A stretch of 64,000 bases of DNA, from NCBI GenBank assembly GCA_964019425.1, contig OZ025794.1, positions 124,001 through 188,000 of the forward strand. The letters are read 5' to 3'. The position numbers and the translations under genes were made by a program. Numbering within the stretch: position 1 is the first letter of the stretch; each line of letters starts with the position of its first letter. The stretch comes from Flectonema sp. DT1601. Lineage: Eukaryota > Euglenozoa > Diplonemea > Diplonemida > Diplonemidae. Shown here in pieces: positions 20,590 through 31,220 of this stretch. A model generated the notes under the pieces. That model saw only the letters and a program-made list of their open reading frames with translations, did not search any database and was not told where the DNA came from.

Positions 20590-23500
20590 TCAGTGGAGTT
20601 CGAAATTTAATTCAGAACCAGGATCAACAAGCATTTGATATTTTTTATACTTAATAATCCAAGGAGTAGCTTTGTTTGGCAACATTAGAAAATAATTATT
20701 CATAGCTGCTCTAAATCGTTCTTTGTATTTTGTTGGGTCGACAACAGTTGGTTGCTGTCCTCTTCCTCCCATTATACCGGAGGACTTGACCACCCATTCA
20801 ACTTGTTTTTTTAAATCATATTCCCTCATGTAATCTATTATTCCCATGTAGATTTCTTTTTTCGTATCATCGAGTCCCAGCAACATGGAATAGTCCATAA
20901 TTTGGTTTCTTTTGAGCATTAGTGTGTCGTTGTGAACTCCTACTGCGAGTCGTTCTTTTGAGTCTTCTTTTGTAAAAAGCCAATCACCATCTCTCAAAAG
21001 GAGCAGTAAATTTTCATCAAGTAAAACAGCTGTTTGATCTGCTTGAAATCGATTTCTACGCGAACCTTTTAAATCGAACATCCGATCAACTTTTCTATTG
21101 TAGAACAAGTTTTCCATTAGTAACCAACTGTTTGGAGCATGTCCTTCAGTTTTTGGAACCTGAATTTTAAAAACTCCCAAAATCTTAATTAAAAGTGATG
21201 GCATTTTCTTCTTAATAGCTCTAGCAACATATTGAAAATATCTTTTTGACATTGTTTGCTCAAAGTAAGTTACCTCTTCTTGTTTAATTGCTTTTAAAAC
21301 GAATCTACCATCTCTAGTTTTGTAATAGGAAGCACCAGTACGTCCTCCGGTAGGTGAGAATGGAATACACCTGCTAAGAGAAGCAATAAAAGTAGACTCA
21401 TCACCATCACAGTAGTACTGTCTAAGAGCTGCGAATTGCCTTGCGCATAAAACCGTACATGCGAATCTAAGATGAGGTTGTTGTTTTGTTTTAGTCGCAT
21501 CAGTTGGATGTATTTCTTCAAATTCTTTGATCTCAACTCTTCTCATCTTTTCACCCAGTACTTCTAAAAGTGATTCAATACTACCTGAACCACTTGTTGA
21601 ATGTATTCTACCTAAAGGAAGTGGTTTTATTGGTGTTGATTCCTTTCGTGGGATACTTGATGTGCTGGTTCCAAAATCAATAGAACGTGAAGACGTTGCC
21701 ATCAAATCATTTGGATGAACAGCAGGCGACGCTATAGAAAAATCCGCTGAAGCCAACAACGAATTAAGCGGAGACTGAGGCCTCTCACCATCAGTTGAAT
21801 AATCAACTGTCGTACTTCTTGATATCGGCTGTGGTTTAGGACTTGGTGGGGGTGAATAACCTCCTCCAAGAACAGGTGCAGCAAACCCTGATTGACTAGC
21901 TCTAGGCATCCTTGTTGATCCTGGTGGTGTTGGTGGTTGACAAGCTTTCTTATACTGGTCACTACACAAAGTGTATGATATTACAGAAGTTGGTTCATCG
22001 AGTCTTACTATTACTGTTAAACCATCAACACCAGCTGCGAGGTTTAATAAACTGTTTTTTGATGTATTTCCGATTGAATTCAACATTGGAGTTGACAGCT
22101 TACCAGACGACTTTGAATTTAATGGCAACGATCCGCTACTTTGATGTGGTTGTGATACCTTCCTACCAACTGGAATCGAACCTGAATGCTGCAGCTTATC
22201 GAAATCTAATGAGTTTTGCGGACTGTGAATTCTCCCGAATGTCGATTGGCTGTAAGTGAGAACTTCATTTTCAAGAATAAAAGGACTTTCTTGAGGTGGA
22301 GTTAAAGTACCAGATGCATGTGGTGCCATTGGACTACTAAGAAACCCTTGAGTAGTACCACTGTTAACATTAGTTGGTGAATCAAGAGCTTCAAAGGGAA
22401 GATCATTACTGAGAGTAGCAGATCTGTCATGACCATCCTTTCGGATTAATCTCATCCATGGTTTCTTCTTCTGATTTGTTAATTGAGGTTGTGATGCTGA
22501 TAAGCTGAGTAAAGTAGCTGATGATGTGTTTGCATCTGGAGAGAATCCACCTGAAGCGTTCATACTCGCATCTGTTGCTGTTGTTGGTATCACACCTTGA
22601 GAAGTGCTAGTGCTTCCACTTAGAGGAATTTGCATAAAAGTCGTGTGTTTTTCCTGAAGAGTTCTCCTCCATCCCATTAACGAACTGTGAAGTGATTTTC
22701 TCATCGAATTCAGTTCCATCACAGTAAGTGCTGACAACGATGATCCGAATCGAAGTTTATTTGCTACCTCAGCGATCGCAAGGGATTCCTTCGACATTCG
22801 AGTTCGTAACACACTCACTTCATCTTGATAAATTGGGATTTGTGATTCTAACTCGTCAAGTCCTTCTCTTACTGCAGTATACCCCTGAGTGATACTCTCA
22901 ATTAGGTCTCTATATTCAGAATCGATAAAGTTATTAAAGACTGTGGTGTCGTACTTAATTTCCAATTCAGGAAACTCTAAAGTATAAATCTCAACCGGAC
23001 TATAATCAAACTTAACCTGAACGTTAACATTCTTACCACTTGGTAGATAAACTGATTGACCAAAACAACGAACCATATCTCTGTGGAGGCTGTGTCCACA
23101 TCTTCTTGATACTACATTTGAATTGTAGAAGGAGGTTTCTAAAAACTTTCCAAAACTATAACTCAAAGTGTGTCGACTGCATTCAACTCGCGGTGAAGCA
23201 GCAGATTCACATTTCTTACAATACGACCACATTAGTACTAAGTCGGATGAGAATTCTTCATCTGGAACTTGTTCAGCGATTACAGTTAGACGACCTTTAT
23301 TATGACTGTATTGGCGTACTGGTAATCCAGACCCAGGGGTCGAAGCCAAACTAAAGTATTCTGCCAAATAAAAAATCAACGGCGTATCCGATCCTTTATT
23401 ACGTGATATTTTGTAGTATTCGAGAACAAGTTTTTTGAACTCTCTCGCGGCATCTCCAGGCATCTGAAGAGTAGATTCTGGAGGACGCATTGCAGCATCA

Positions 23501-26500
23501 CGAGCATCAGCACCAACAGTTTGATTTGCTTGAGGTGCTTCATTGGTGTCATTATCAGCGCATTGACCGCTGTGAAGATGACCAAACTGATGAGCTTGAG
23601 ATGCTAAGTCTTTTGCGGAAACGTTTAGCTGTTGTTGAACTTTGGTGCTGATCCCTTCAACGTCTTGAGGAATGTTTGTTGTTGACATAGCTCTTCCTCT
23701 TGCTGTGAAAGTTTGCTGAACATTCTCTCCATCTAACATCGCAGACAGAGCTGGTGGTGTTACCTGAGCTCCTCCTGAACCACCACTAGCATGTTTCGTT
23801 ATTGTATGCTGAACCATTATACTTTGATGACAGAGAGGGTTTAAGTATCCCACATCTCTGCATACTTCCAACAGTTTAGATCGTCTTACAGCTGGATCAG
23901 TTTCTAAGAACACTTCAGTATTCTTCTTCGGATTTAAGAGATCTGGTAGTTGAAAATCAACACACAATGAAGCTGATAGAAGTTCTGTACTACTTCTTAT
24001 TGCATCATAGTTGTTGGTTGGATTGAAGAATTCTTGTGCCTCTACTGACAATGAATTCCTGGGAGAGACTCCGTTAAACGGAACTGAAGGAGCGCTGTTG
24101 TATAATTTCCCATTTGGAATACAGCAATAGCTGTCGCATAAATAATGAATTTCGAGTACTAAATTGTGTGCGAATAGGGCGGCGTTTCGAATTACGTCTT
24201 TCAGCTTCTTAAGTAAGGCTTTTGATAGACCTCTCAGTACGACGGTGCATCCTTTTTCAGTATCACCTCCGCAGATGTACATGTGAGGTTTATTTTTGAT
24301 GGGTCGAACCTCAAAAAGGGATACCTGTCCAAGTCGAGGAGCTCCAGAGTCTTTTCTATGACCATCATCACCAATGTCGTCAGCAGCATCTTGTAAATAG
24401 TGAGTTGGAATTCTCGCTAAGTCTTTTACTATTGTTGCTTGTGTCATTCGGTGGATTCTGTTAAGAGATTTCTTTGATATGGCAGTCGCAAGTGCGATCC
24501 CAGCGTTTGATAATGATTCTTGAACCTTTAAATTAACACTTCTCTCAACTAATACAACATCTGGTCTCATTACTTCAACACGATTTCCTAATTGTTCTAG
24601 CCAAGATCCGCTGTTGATAAGTTGACCCACGCTGTTATATTGTTGTTGAGCTCCTTGTAAGGAACTAATATCGGTTACTACTGTTGTTGGTTCAAAGTCA
24701 ATGTGATCACCGACTAGTAGAATTCTTGGGTTTTTAACGTTTTGAGGCATTTTTCTCTTGCAAACGTTTCCAGGAATGACTAGTCCTTTAATGAACTCGC
24801 TATCCCAAGGAGTTCCACCATCCTCTGTCAGAACTTTTATATATCCTCTTATGTCCATCAGATCGTCTCTGTCTTTCCAAACACATGGAAAAACTGTTTT
24901 TGCGATTTTCCAGCTTAGTCTAGATATGACTTTACACCATGTCGGAATATCAATCTTTTCATGAGCGTCATTCCGACGTCTAAACGACTTCAAGTCTGAT
25001 GATAATTTTAATAGTTGTTCGCCTTTGTGTTTCATTTCATGAAGTTGTTTGGAATTTTTAGTGGAACGGACTTCGTATGCGAATGACTCGTCGGATAGTT
25101 GAGTGATGGTTGATCTCGTTAGTAAGATGTCGAAAATTTGATCTGAATCCAGTTCTGTTTTTATAGCAACTTCAATAGAGGATATGGTACTCAGGATGTC
25201 TTCTTTTGGATGCCATCCATTCACTAGGTTGGTATCTCTTAGAATGGATATTATTTTAGGGTAGTTGACGAGGTTATAACCGTCTTTGGTGAGGATTATA
25301 ATTTTATTTTCAATAAAAAAATTAAACACATCCGAAGTAGTGTCGTCATTGCAATGGTATTTCTGTTTAATCCAAGATACTATTTCTGATTCTTGGCAGA
25401 CTTCACAATTCACGAAAAGAGATTCAATTGCGACCTCAGCAAGCTCGACACTCCCTGTGACTGATAATGCTCTCAACAAGGACGGTGATATTTCTTTCAA
25501 CTGATCACAGATTTCTCTCGATTCCTCTATCGTGACGTGATTCTGCTCTGAGACCCAACGAACCACAACATCACTGTCTATCTCATCGTTTGCAAAATTA
25601 CTTTTTATATTTGAGTATAAGTTTGATGCAGGGATCTGAATTCCCAATGTCCCTACAAGAGGAGTTGGACTAGTAGCAGTAAATTGGTTTATTTTAAACC
25701 TGTGATCATCTTTTTTAACCAAAACTTTATAATGTTCAAGTAAGGAGAACAGATCATCCGCATGAGTAGTTGCGTATGTCCCTTTCAACCATGAGACTAT
25801 GAGAGGTTTTTGAGCGACGATGTCGAAGTTTTGAATTAATGCTCTCTCAGCTTCTGATACTGATGGAATATCTCCTAAGGATGGATGGATGTCGTAGAGT
25901 TGGGAAGTTCCTTCTCCACTTGGTCCATCAACTTTTGTTATCGCATTCATTTTTTCAAGCAACCCAACAACATCATCCTCCTCTGTTGATAAGTGCATAC
26001 TACTCGAACTCCATGCCGTGATATCTGAATGCCTTGCTGTATTGGTATTCTTAAATTCCATTAAAAATTTATTTCTCAAATCCGGATTAAAAAGTTGATT
26101 CCTAATATATCTCAAAGTACTATCAGCCACTTGAATCGAAGTCCCATAGGCTTTTTGAATGTGAGCAATTGCCTGTGGGATTGTAAGGATCCCACAGTAT
26201 GAATCAATAAAGTTTTTTACATGAAGCCTTGATTGTGTTCCGAACACCTTCGATAAATCAGTGTTTGTGCCTTCAGTTTCTTCAATATATTGGAGAGCAC
26301 AGTCAGCATCATGTCGTAGACACTCAAACTCTCCCATGATCCATGATAGTGCCTTGCTCTTGACATATCTAATTTGTGAAAATTGAGTTGAAAAATGCCT
26401 TCGAAAACCTTCTAAATTGTCACCAAACAGCTTGCTTAGCCCAACAGACATCTGAGACGTTTCTATGTAGTGAAGAGCAGCTTCTGCTTCATTAGCTTCG

Positions 26501-28722
26501 ACTTTATATTCCTTTTGAATCCAAGAAATAGCAGTCGATCTCCTATAACGAGGTTCATTGAACTGTTGTTTGAACTTTCTTCTAAACGAAAAAACTTCTT
26601 CTTTCGATCCCATTAATTTAATTAACGGGGGTAAATGATTAACACTACTGTACGAAGCTGCTGAATTTATTACGGGAAGGACTGTAACTCTAAACGGGAG
26701 TGTACCATCCTCAGTAATGTTAACTTTTATAGTGTGAGGATCAAAACCTGTACTCTCACTGTCAGCAGGAAATATCGAATATCTCCTGTGTAGTAACTGA
26801 AGAATTTCCGCAGCTATTGCTAACGTGAGAGAATATGTTTTAGAAATCCACAATTGAGCTTCCTGTATTCTCGGAAGGTCAAAGATAGGAGTCGATGGTG
26901 GGTTGTAAAAAACGTTTGAAAACTCTCTTTCGAATTTACGAAGAAATTTATATCTCGTTGAGGTTGATTTCTGAACAAGTTCGTGACCTAATACAGTGTC
27001 TACTAGTGAAGAAGGATTATTGTCAACTCGAGAACGAACAGCTGCGACCACAGCAACCGACAGATCATTTTTATTAACCGAATCCTCACCAATAAGCGCA
27101 CCCGCCACTAATGCTGCTGCAGTTTCCGCATAACTAGTACAGTCTTCAGGTGCCGATTTGTAAGTCACAACAGTAGCATTATGTGTTGGGGTACTATCCT
27201 TGAAGAGAGGTGGTGGCTTGGATGCCACACCACCTGAATGCAAGTTCACTTGTGGTGCCTTAGCTGGAGTTGCTGTCTTTGCCCATAAAGCTCTGCTTAT
27301 AATTGGTTGAATGATACTAAATAGAGAAACAACATCAGAGTCTTGTGGTTGCTGACCACCAACTGGATCAGTAGCCGATTCAACAAGGTTTGCTAATAGT
27401 TTTACAATAAGATTTTTTAAATGAACGTGAGCAGCAGATTGTAGTGACTTCCAAGCATTTCGGTCATTCATAAATCGATCAGGCTTTGTTTGTCTTGATG
27501 TGTCAGACTTTCCTGTTTCACTGCTGTCAGTGTCAGAGTGAGAAATACTTGAAAGTGATTCAGTTTCTTCATCACAAGCATCATAGTAAGAATCATCCAA
27601 ACGAGGTTTCTCTGATATATTTCTCACATTAATTATATGTCCTTTGGAGTCTGAATAACATTCTCGTTGGGTCTTTCGATTCTTTCCGTTGGTAGAACTC
27701 TTATTTAGTTGTTTAATTTTTTCTTCTGTCAATTGCGATGCTGCTGCCCTCCATGCTGATCCTGGTAGTTGAAGAGGAGGTTCACTTGTTAAATAACTAT
27801 TAGTCGCATCTTCAACTGAAATATTTAGAATTGATTCTCCTTCTGTCGGCATTGTCGCTATTATTTCACTTGCCGTTGCGGCATTTGTTCCAGCCATTGA
27901 ACCGTTGTCTAGGTCGTTTGAGTTAATTTCCCAATTCATAAAACCTTCTTTTGGAATGATACCAGCATTCTGTTTCTGTCTTGGGCTTTCTGAAATGGGC
28001 AACCACTGCAATTGATCATTTCTACGTTGAGGTGTTGCACCCATGGGTGGGATTAAGTTTTTTGTTTGCTGTAGTAATCTGGTTCTAACTGAAACATCTG
28101 AGGAGGTCCTTCCTCTGGTATTGGCAAGCATTGAAGCTTGTCTGGCTATGCCTTGAGCCTTTGATGATAATGAGCTGACATTGTTGTGTTGTTGACGAGT
28201 TTGGTTTTTATCGTATTCTTGCCAGACGAGATTGCAACAGATACATAAACGAACTTCAGATTCGTCTGAAAACCCAATTCGATCTCCAGGTATGAAATTC
28301 GATGAACATTTTGAACAAAATATCTGCCCACAAACTCTACAATGATGTTTTCTCACTAATACCCCAAACCCCATACGACATTCATAGCATTGCTTTGCCA
28401 TTTTATCAGCCACCCACCATTCTTTCATTTTAGAACGTTGACTTTTTCTTCTCCTCTCTTTATCGAGTGGAAGCTTTATACTTCTCTTTTGATCATTAGC
28501 TGTACCAGTTGTATTATTAGTGCTACCAGATGGTGAAGATCCATCTTCAACGTCGGGAGCGTGTTTCGAGACTACGACTTCGGGGGTTTGCTCTAAGAAG
28601 TCATCATCGGCCTTGCATGTTGTAACAATGTAGTCAGTTGATTTATCTTTTTTTCCAAAGAACCATGATGTTGATTCCGAAGGAGGCTCTCTTAAGAACG
28701 TCGTGAGAGCAGGCCCCTTCAT
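20590..28722 (-). CDS. FAB1: FAB1/PIKfyve phosphatidylinositol-3-phosphate 5-kinase
   Basis: Makes PI(3,5)P2 from PI3P on endolysosomal membranes. One exon, 2710 residues, larger than the usual 1700-2300. Domains: FYVE finger (about 101-166) with WWVADKMAKQCYEC and the PI3P-binding RKHHCRVCG; a long middle with repeated 75-residue DEP-like units (see finding); a CCT/TCP-1-like chaperonin region (about 1325-1560, PRILLVGDHIDFEP, RPDVVLVERSVN); the Cys-rich region (about 1780-1960, LSYSFGKFLETSFYN, RCGHSLHRDM); and the C-terminal PIP kinase (about 2400-2705) with YYKTRDGRFVLKAIK, FDLKGSRRNR, MDYSMLLGLD and GIIDYMREYD. All expected kinase motifs are present, so it should be active. Ser/Pro-rich linkers separate the blocks. 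The acceptor TTTTTTTTACAG (AG 28749-28750) is 26 bases before the ATG. Confidence 0.96.
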   Translation of the reverse strand: MKGPALTTFLREPPSESTSWFFGKKDKSTDYIVTTCKADDDFLEQTPEVVVSKHAPDVEDGSSPSGSTNNTTGTANDQKRSIKLPLDKERRRKSQRSKMKEWWVADKMAKQCYECRMGFGVLVRKHHCRVCGQIFCSKCSSNFIPGDRIGFSDESEVRLCICCNLVWQEYDKNQTRQQHNNVSSLSSKAQGIARQASMLANTRGRTSSDVSVRTRLLQQTKNLIPPMGATPQRRNDQLQWLPISESPRQKQNAGIIPKEGFMNWEINSNDLDNGSMAGTNAATASEIIATMPTEGESILNISVEDATNSYLTSEPPLQLPGSAWRAAASQLTEEKIKQLNKSSTNGKNRKTQRECYSDSKGHIINVRNISEKPRLDDSYYDACDEETESLSSISHSDTDSSETGKSDTSRQTKPDRFMNDRNAWKSLQSAAHVHLKNLIVKLLANLVESATDPVGGQQPQDSDVVSLFSIIQPIISRALWAKTATPAKAPQVNLHSGGVASKPPPLFKDSTPTHNATVVTYKSAPEDCTSYAETAAALVAGALIGEDSVNKNDLSVAVVAAVRSRVDNNPSSLVDTVLGHELVQKSTSTRYKFLRKFEREFSNVFYNPPSTPIFDLPRIQEAQLWISKTYSLTLAIAAEILQLLHRRYSIFPADSESTGFDPHTIKVNITEDGTLPFRVTVLPVINSAASYSSVNHLPPLIKLMGSKEEVFSFRRKFKQQFNEPRYRRSTAISWIQKEYKVEANEAEAALHYIETSQMSVGLSKLFGDNLEGFRRHFSTQFSQIRYVKSKALSWIMGEFECLRHDADCALQYIEETEGTNTDLSKVFGTQSRLHVKNFIDSYCGILTIPQAIAHIQKAYGTSIQVADSTLRYIRNQLFNPDLRNKFLMEFKNTNTARHSDITAWSSSSMHLSTEEDDVVGLLEKMNAITKVDGPSGEGTSQLYDIHPSLGDIPSVSEAERALIQNFDIVAQKPLIVSWLKGTYATTHADDLFSLLEHYKVLVKKDDHRFKINQFTATSPTPLVGTLGIQIPASNLYSNIKSNFANDEIDSDVVVRWVSEQNHVTIEESREICDQLKEISPSLLRALSVTGSVELAEVAIESLFVNCEVCQESEIVSWIKQKYHCNDDTTSDVFNFFIENKIIILTKDGYNLVNYPKIISILRDTNLVNGWHPKEDILSTISSIEVAIKTELDSDQIFDILLTRSTITQLSDESFAYEVRSTKNSKQLHEMKHKGEQLLKLSSDLKSFRRRNDAHEKIDIPTWCKVISRLSWKIAKTVFPCVWKDRDDLMDIRGYIKVLTEDGGTPWDSEFIKGLVIPGNVCKRKMPQNVKNPRILLVGDHIDFEPTTVVTDISSLQGAQQQYNSVGQLINSGSWLEQLGNRVEVMRPDVVLVERSVNLKVQESLSNAGIALATAISKKSLNRIHRMTQATIVKDLARIPTHYLQDAADDIGDDGHRKDSGAPRLGQVSLFEVRPIKNKPHMYICGGDTEKGCTVVLRGLSKALLKKLKDVIRNAALFAHNLVLEIHYLCDSYCCIPNGKLYNSAPSVPFNGVSPRNSLSVEAQEFFNPTNNYDAIRSSTELLSASLCVDFQLPDLLNPKKNTEVFLETDPAVRRSKLLEVCRDVGYLNPLCHQSIMVQHTITKHASGGSGGAQVTPPALSAMLDGENVQQTFTARGRAMSTTNIPQDVEGISTKVQQQLNVSAKDLASQAHQFGHLHSGQCADNDTNEAPQANQTVGADARDAAMRPPESTLQMPGDAAREFKKLVLEYYKISRNKGSDTPLIFYLAEYFSLASTPGSGLPVRQYSHNKGRLTVIAEQVPDEEFSSDLVLMWSYCKKCESAASPRVECSRHTLSYSFGKFLETSFYNSNVVSRRCGHSLHRDMVRCFGQSVYLPSGKNVNVQVKFDYSPVEIYTLEFPELEIKYDTTVFNNFIDSEYRDLIESITQGYTAVREGLDELESQIPIYQDEVSVLRTRMSKESLAIAEVANKLRFGSSLSALTVMELNSMRKSLHSSLMGWRRTLQEKHTTFMQIPLSGSTSTSQGVIPTTATDASMNASGGFSPDANTSSATLLSLSASQPQLTNQKKKPWMRLIRKDGHDRSATLSNDLPFEALDSPTNVNSGTTQGFLSSPMAPHASGTLTPPQESPFILENEVLTYSQSTFGRIHSPQNSLDFDKLQHSGSIPVGRKVSQPHQSSGSLPLNSKSSGKLSTPMLNSIGNTSKNSLLNLAAGVDGLTVIVRLDEPTSVISYTLCSDQYKKACQPPTPPGSTRMPRASQSGFAAPVLGGGYSPPPSPKPQPISRSTTVDYSTDGERPQSPLNSLLASADFSIASPAVHPNDLMATSSRSIDFGTSTSSIPRKESTPIKPLPLGRIHSTSGSGSIESLLEVLGEKMRRVEIKEFEEIHPTDATKTKQQPHLRFACTVLCARQFAALRQYYCDGDESTFIASLSRCIPFSPTGGRTGASYYKTRDGRFVLKAIKQEEVTYFEQTMSKRYFQYVARAIKKKMPSLLIKILGVFKIQVPKTEGHAPNSWLLMENLFYNRKVDRMFDLKGSRRNRFQADQTAVLLDENLLLLLRDGDWLFTKEDSKERLAVGVHNDTLMLKRNQIMDYSMLLGLDDTKKEIYMGIIDYMREYDLKKQVEWVVKSSGIMGGRGQQPTVVDPTKYKERFRAAMNNYFLMLPNKATPWIIKYKKYQMLVDPGSELNFELH

Positions 28723-28750
28723 TTCCCTCCTCTCTCTCCCCCCACCTGCT

Positions 28751-29037
28751 GTAAAAAAAACAAATTATAATAACAAAGAACTTTCAACCGAATAGTATTT
28801 TTTTTATTTTTTGCATAGGTACCTTTTCCTGGTTGATAAAATAAGAGTTTTCTATTCTAAAAAAAAAAAGGGGAAAAAATGAGAAATAACAACAAGCAAC
28901 GAACCTAATTTGACACTGCTTCTTAAGTAAGAGATGATTTCCCTTCTTTTTTTTTTTTCCTTCCTCTGTTTTTTTTTTTTTTAAATTACAGCTAATAAGA
29001 CCATCATAAAGAAACGACCCCTCATGTTGAGATTTGA
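28751..29037. other. Short intergenic spacer
   Basis: A 287-base spacer between FAB1 and LEO1 with several A and T runs. Nothing else seen. Confidence 0.6.
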
Positions 29038-31209
29038 TCAATCTTTTGTTGACTTGCGACGAACTGGTTCAGCTGCGCTTCCCATTGCAGCGAGTGCGAG
29101 ACGGTCTTCGGCATCGGCAGGCTCTTCAGAACCAAAATCTTGAACGGAATCATCGGCCTCTTCAGTTGCTGGGACGGATGCGGTGTCGTCTCCGTTAGTC
29201 GTCGTGTTTTTATTGTCTTCTGCATCCTCATCAACTTGTTCAGATTGAACATCATCATTTTCATCGTGTTGCTGTTTTTTTAGTTGTGATTGCTGATTTT
29301 GTAGGTACAAAAGTTTATTATTAAACTATTGAGATAATGAAAATCAGGGCATCTGATTTTGCATCTAAAACCGTCGTTTTATTTTACGATAGGAGGCTTC
29401 AAAGGGAAAATTTACACCCCGGCGGCCTACGGGCTCTTCAGGAGTCCATCCTGCATCCTTGGCTGCTTCGGTACACTCTGCTGCTCCACAGGCAGGGTCG
29501 CTCTAATTTCTTGCCCCAATAAATAAAAACAATAATGAGCCCCTGTGAGAGCCTGAGTAATAAAATGTTGAGTATAGCTGCCTACATTCAACTGATACAC
29601 ATCAACCCGGGGACCCAGGTTCGATTCCTGGCAGATGCAATTTTTGGGATTCAATAAACCGTTACGGGAAGGGGAAAAAAAATGCCTGAGCGTACGCAAC
29701 GGGCCTAACCAAAATGCGTGCAATTAAATTCGGTAAAAACTTCACGCGCCCAGGAGTGAAATACTGTACTTTCTGATCTTCACTGCAAGTGTAAACTTTC
29801 CCTAAGAAGCCAGATAGAGTAAAATAAAAACAATATAACAACATAAAACAAACCCTCAATAGCTCTTCAAGTTCCTTCTCCTCTCGAGCGATTACTCGTT
29901 CAGGATTAGCTTCGTCTTCCATTTCTTCAAAAGTTCGTAGATAATCTTTTTCATATTCTTCTTCAGTCTTATCAGTCTCAACAAATCTCTTTACAGCCTT
30001 CTGTGGAAGAGTTGGCATAGTCTGTTCGCGAATCTTACGTGATTCCTCATCGAGAGTAGAGTTGTTAATTCCACGAGCTTTTGGAAGTGGTCGAAGACGC
30101 CAAGATTTTTTTAATTTCATGTACTCCAACAGTACAGATCCATGAGCTCCCATTAGATGCTGGTTTTCATGTGGCGTCTCGTGAGATTCTACAACAAAGT
30201 AATCGTCACCGACTCTCATAATTTTATCTCCATTTGAATACTCTAACAGCCTCGCATTCGACTGTAATTCAGATTTTCCTCTTACTTTTTTCCAACGAAT
30301 AACATTTTGAGGTGTATAAATTGCACCAGGAAGAGCATGACCAGCTCCATGAAGACCCGCTTGAATCGGTTTTCTATCGTCAAAGACTTCTGGATTGCCA
30401 CTCGTCTTAATTCGACGATCAGCTTCAGTACCAGTAAGAGGTAGATGAAGACATTGATAGTTGTGAATTGTCGGCATCGTTGTAAGATACGATAGGTTTT
30501 TTACATCAAATTTATTCTTTCCTCCGTGACTGTTAAGCTTCTGTCCTCCTGGTGCAGAAATAGTTGAGACATTGTGAACCTCTGCTGTGTCTGTTATCGA
30601 TTCTCCAAGCATTTTCTGAATAAGTTCGTCGTTTCCAAAAGCTTCTTGAAGATCGGCAACACGTTCATTTGCTTGTTCGATACGTTCAACGCGGCCTTGC
30701 ATTTCTTCAATTAGGAGATCGATGTCTCGATTGTACATGTTTTGAGATTTGAATTGAAATTCGTGGAACTTATCACCGAAAACATCATCAAAAGTGACGG
30801 GTAAATCGTCCTCTTCGAGTCCAATGAATCCCTTCATATCATCAACATCGTCACTGCTGATCGATTGCTTTCGTCGTTTGACTATCATATCATCGTCATC
30901 GTCATCATCCATTTCAGTATCTGTGATAGTTGTTAATGGAGGAGTTGATTGTGGTAGTTTTATATCGTCTTCGTCGTCATCATCATCATCTTCTACTTGT
31001 TTTCTCTTTAATCGAATCGGTTTTTCTGGATCAGCAGTCTCTTGAGGACTGTCAACGGTTGCTATTCCTTCTTCAATTACTTCCAAAGATTCCAACGGCG
31101 CTACAGCTGCGTCAGCAGCAGTGTCAGGAATATGAACATCTTCTGTTGGGACTTCAATCGACTCAGATACGACAGCAGTAGATGGGGGACTCCCCCCTGA
31201 ACCTTCCAT
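29038..31209 (-). CDS. LEO1: Paf1-complex subunit LEO1, two exons
   Basis: Subunit of the Paf1 complex, which travels with RNA polymerase II and supports elongation and histone modification. Exons 29854-31209 and 29038-29292 give 536 residues. The N-terminal half is acidic (EDDDDDDEDDIKL, DDDDDDMIVKRRK). The conserved core (about 275-440) has NVIRWKKVRGKSELQSNARL, GDDYFVVESHETPHENQHLM, WRLRPLPKARG and a helical end ANPERVIAREEKELEELLR, all typical of LEO1. The start chosen (31209, MEGSGGSPPS) follows an acceptor AACAACAG-like site (AG 31219-31220); frame upstream is only low-complexity. The intron (29293-29853, GTTTGT...AATCAG) is 561 bases, far longer than others here, and holds a tRNA-like fragment. 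Its 3' junction joins ELEELLR to QSQLKKQQ in phase; exon 2 is an acidic tail ending VRRKSTKD. Confidence 0.88.
29614..29639 (+). ncRNA. tRNA-like T-arm / B-box fragment inside LEO1 intron
   Basis: CCAGG-TTCGATT-CCTGG forms a perfect five-base stem with a seven-base T-loop. It contains a perfect pol III B-box (GGTTCGATTCC) and is followed by CAGATGCA, like a tRNA acceptor 3' end. I could not fold the 5' part into a cloverleaf, so this is a pseudo-tRNA or tRNA-derived SINE remnant, not a gene. Confidence 0.5.
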
Positions 31210-31220
31210 CTGTGATTTCT

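Noticed and set aside
29549-29639. A complete tRNA gene
   Set aside because: The T-arm is perfect but no D-arm, anticodon arm or 5' acceptor strand pairs with CAGATGC at the right distance.
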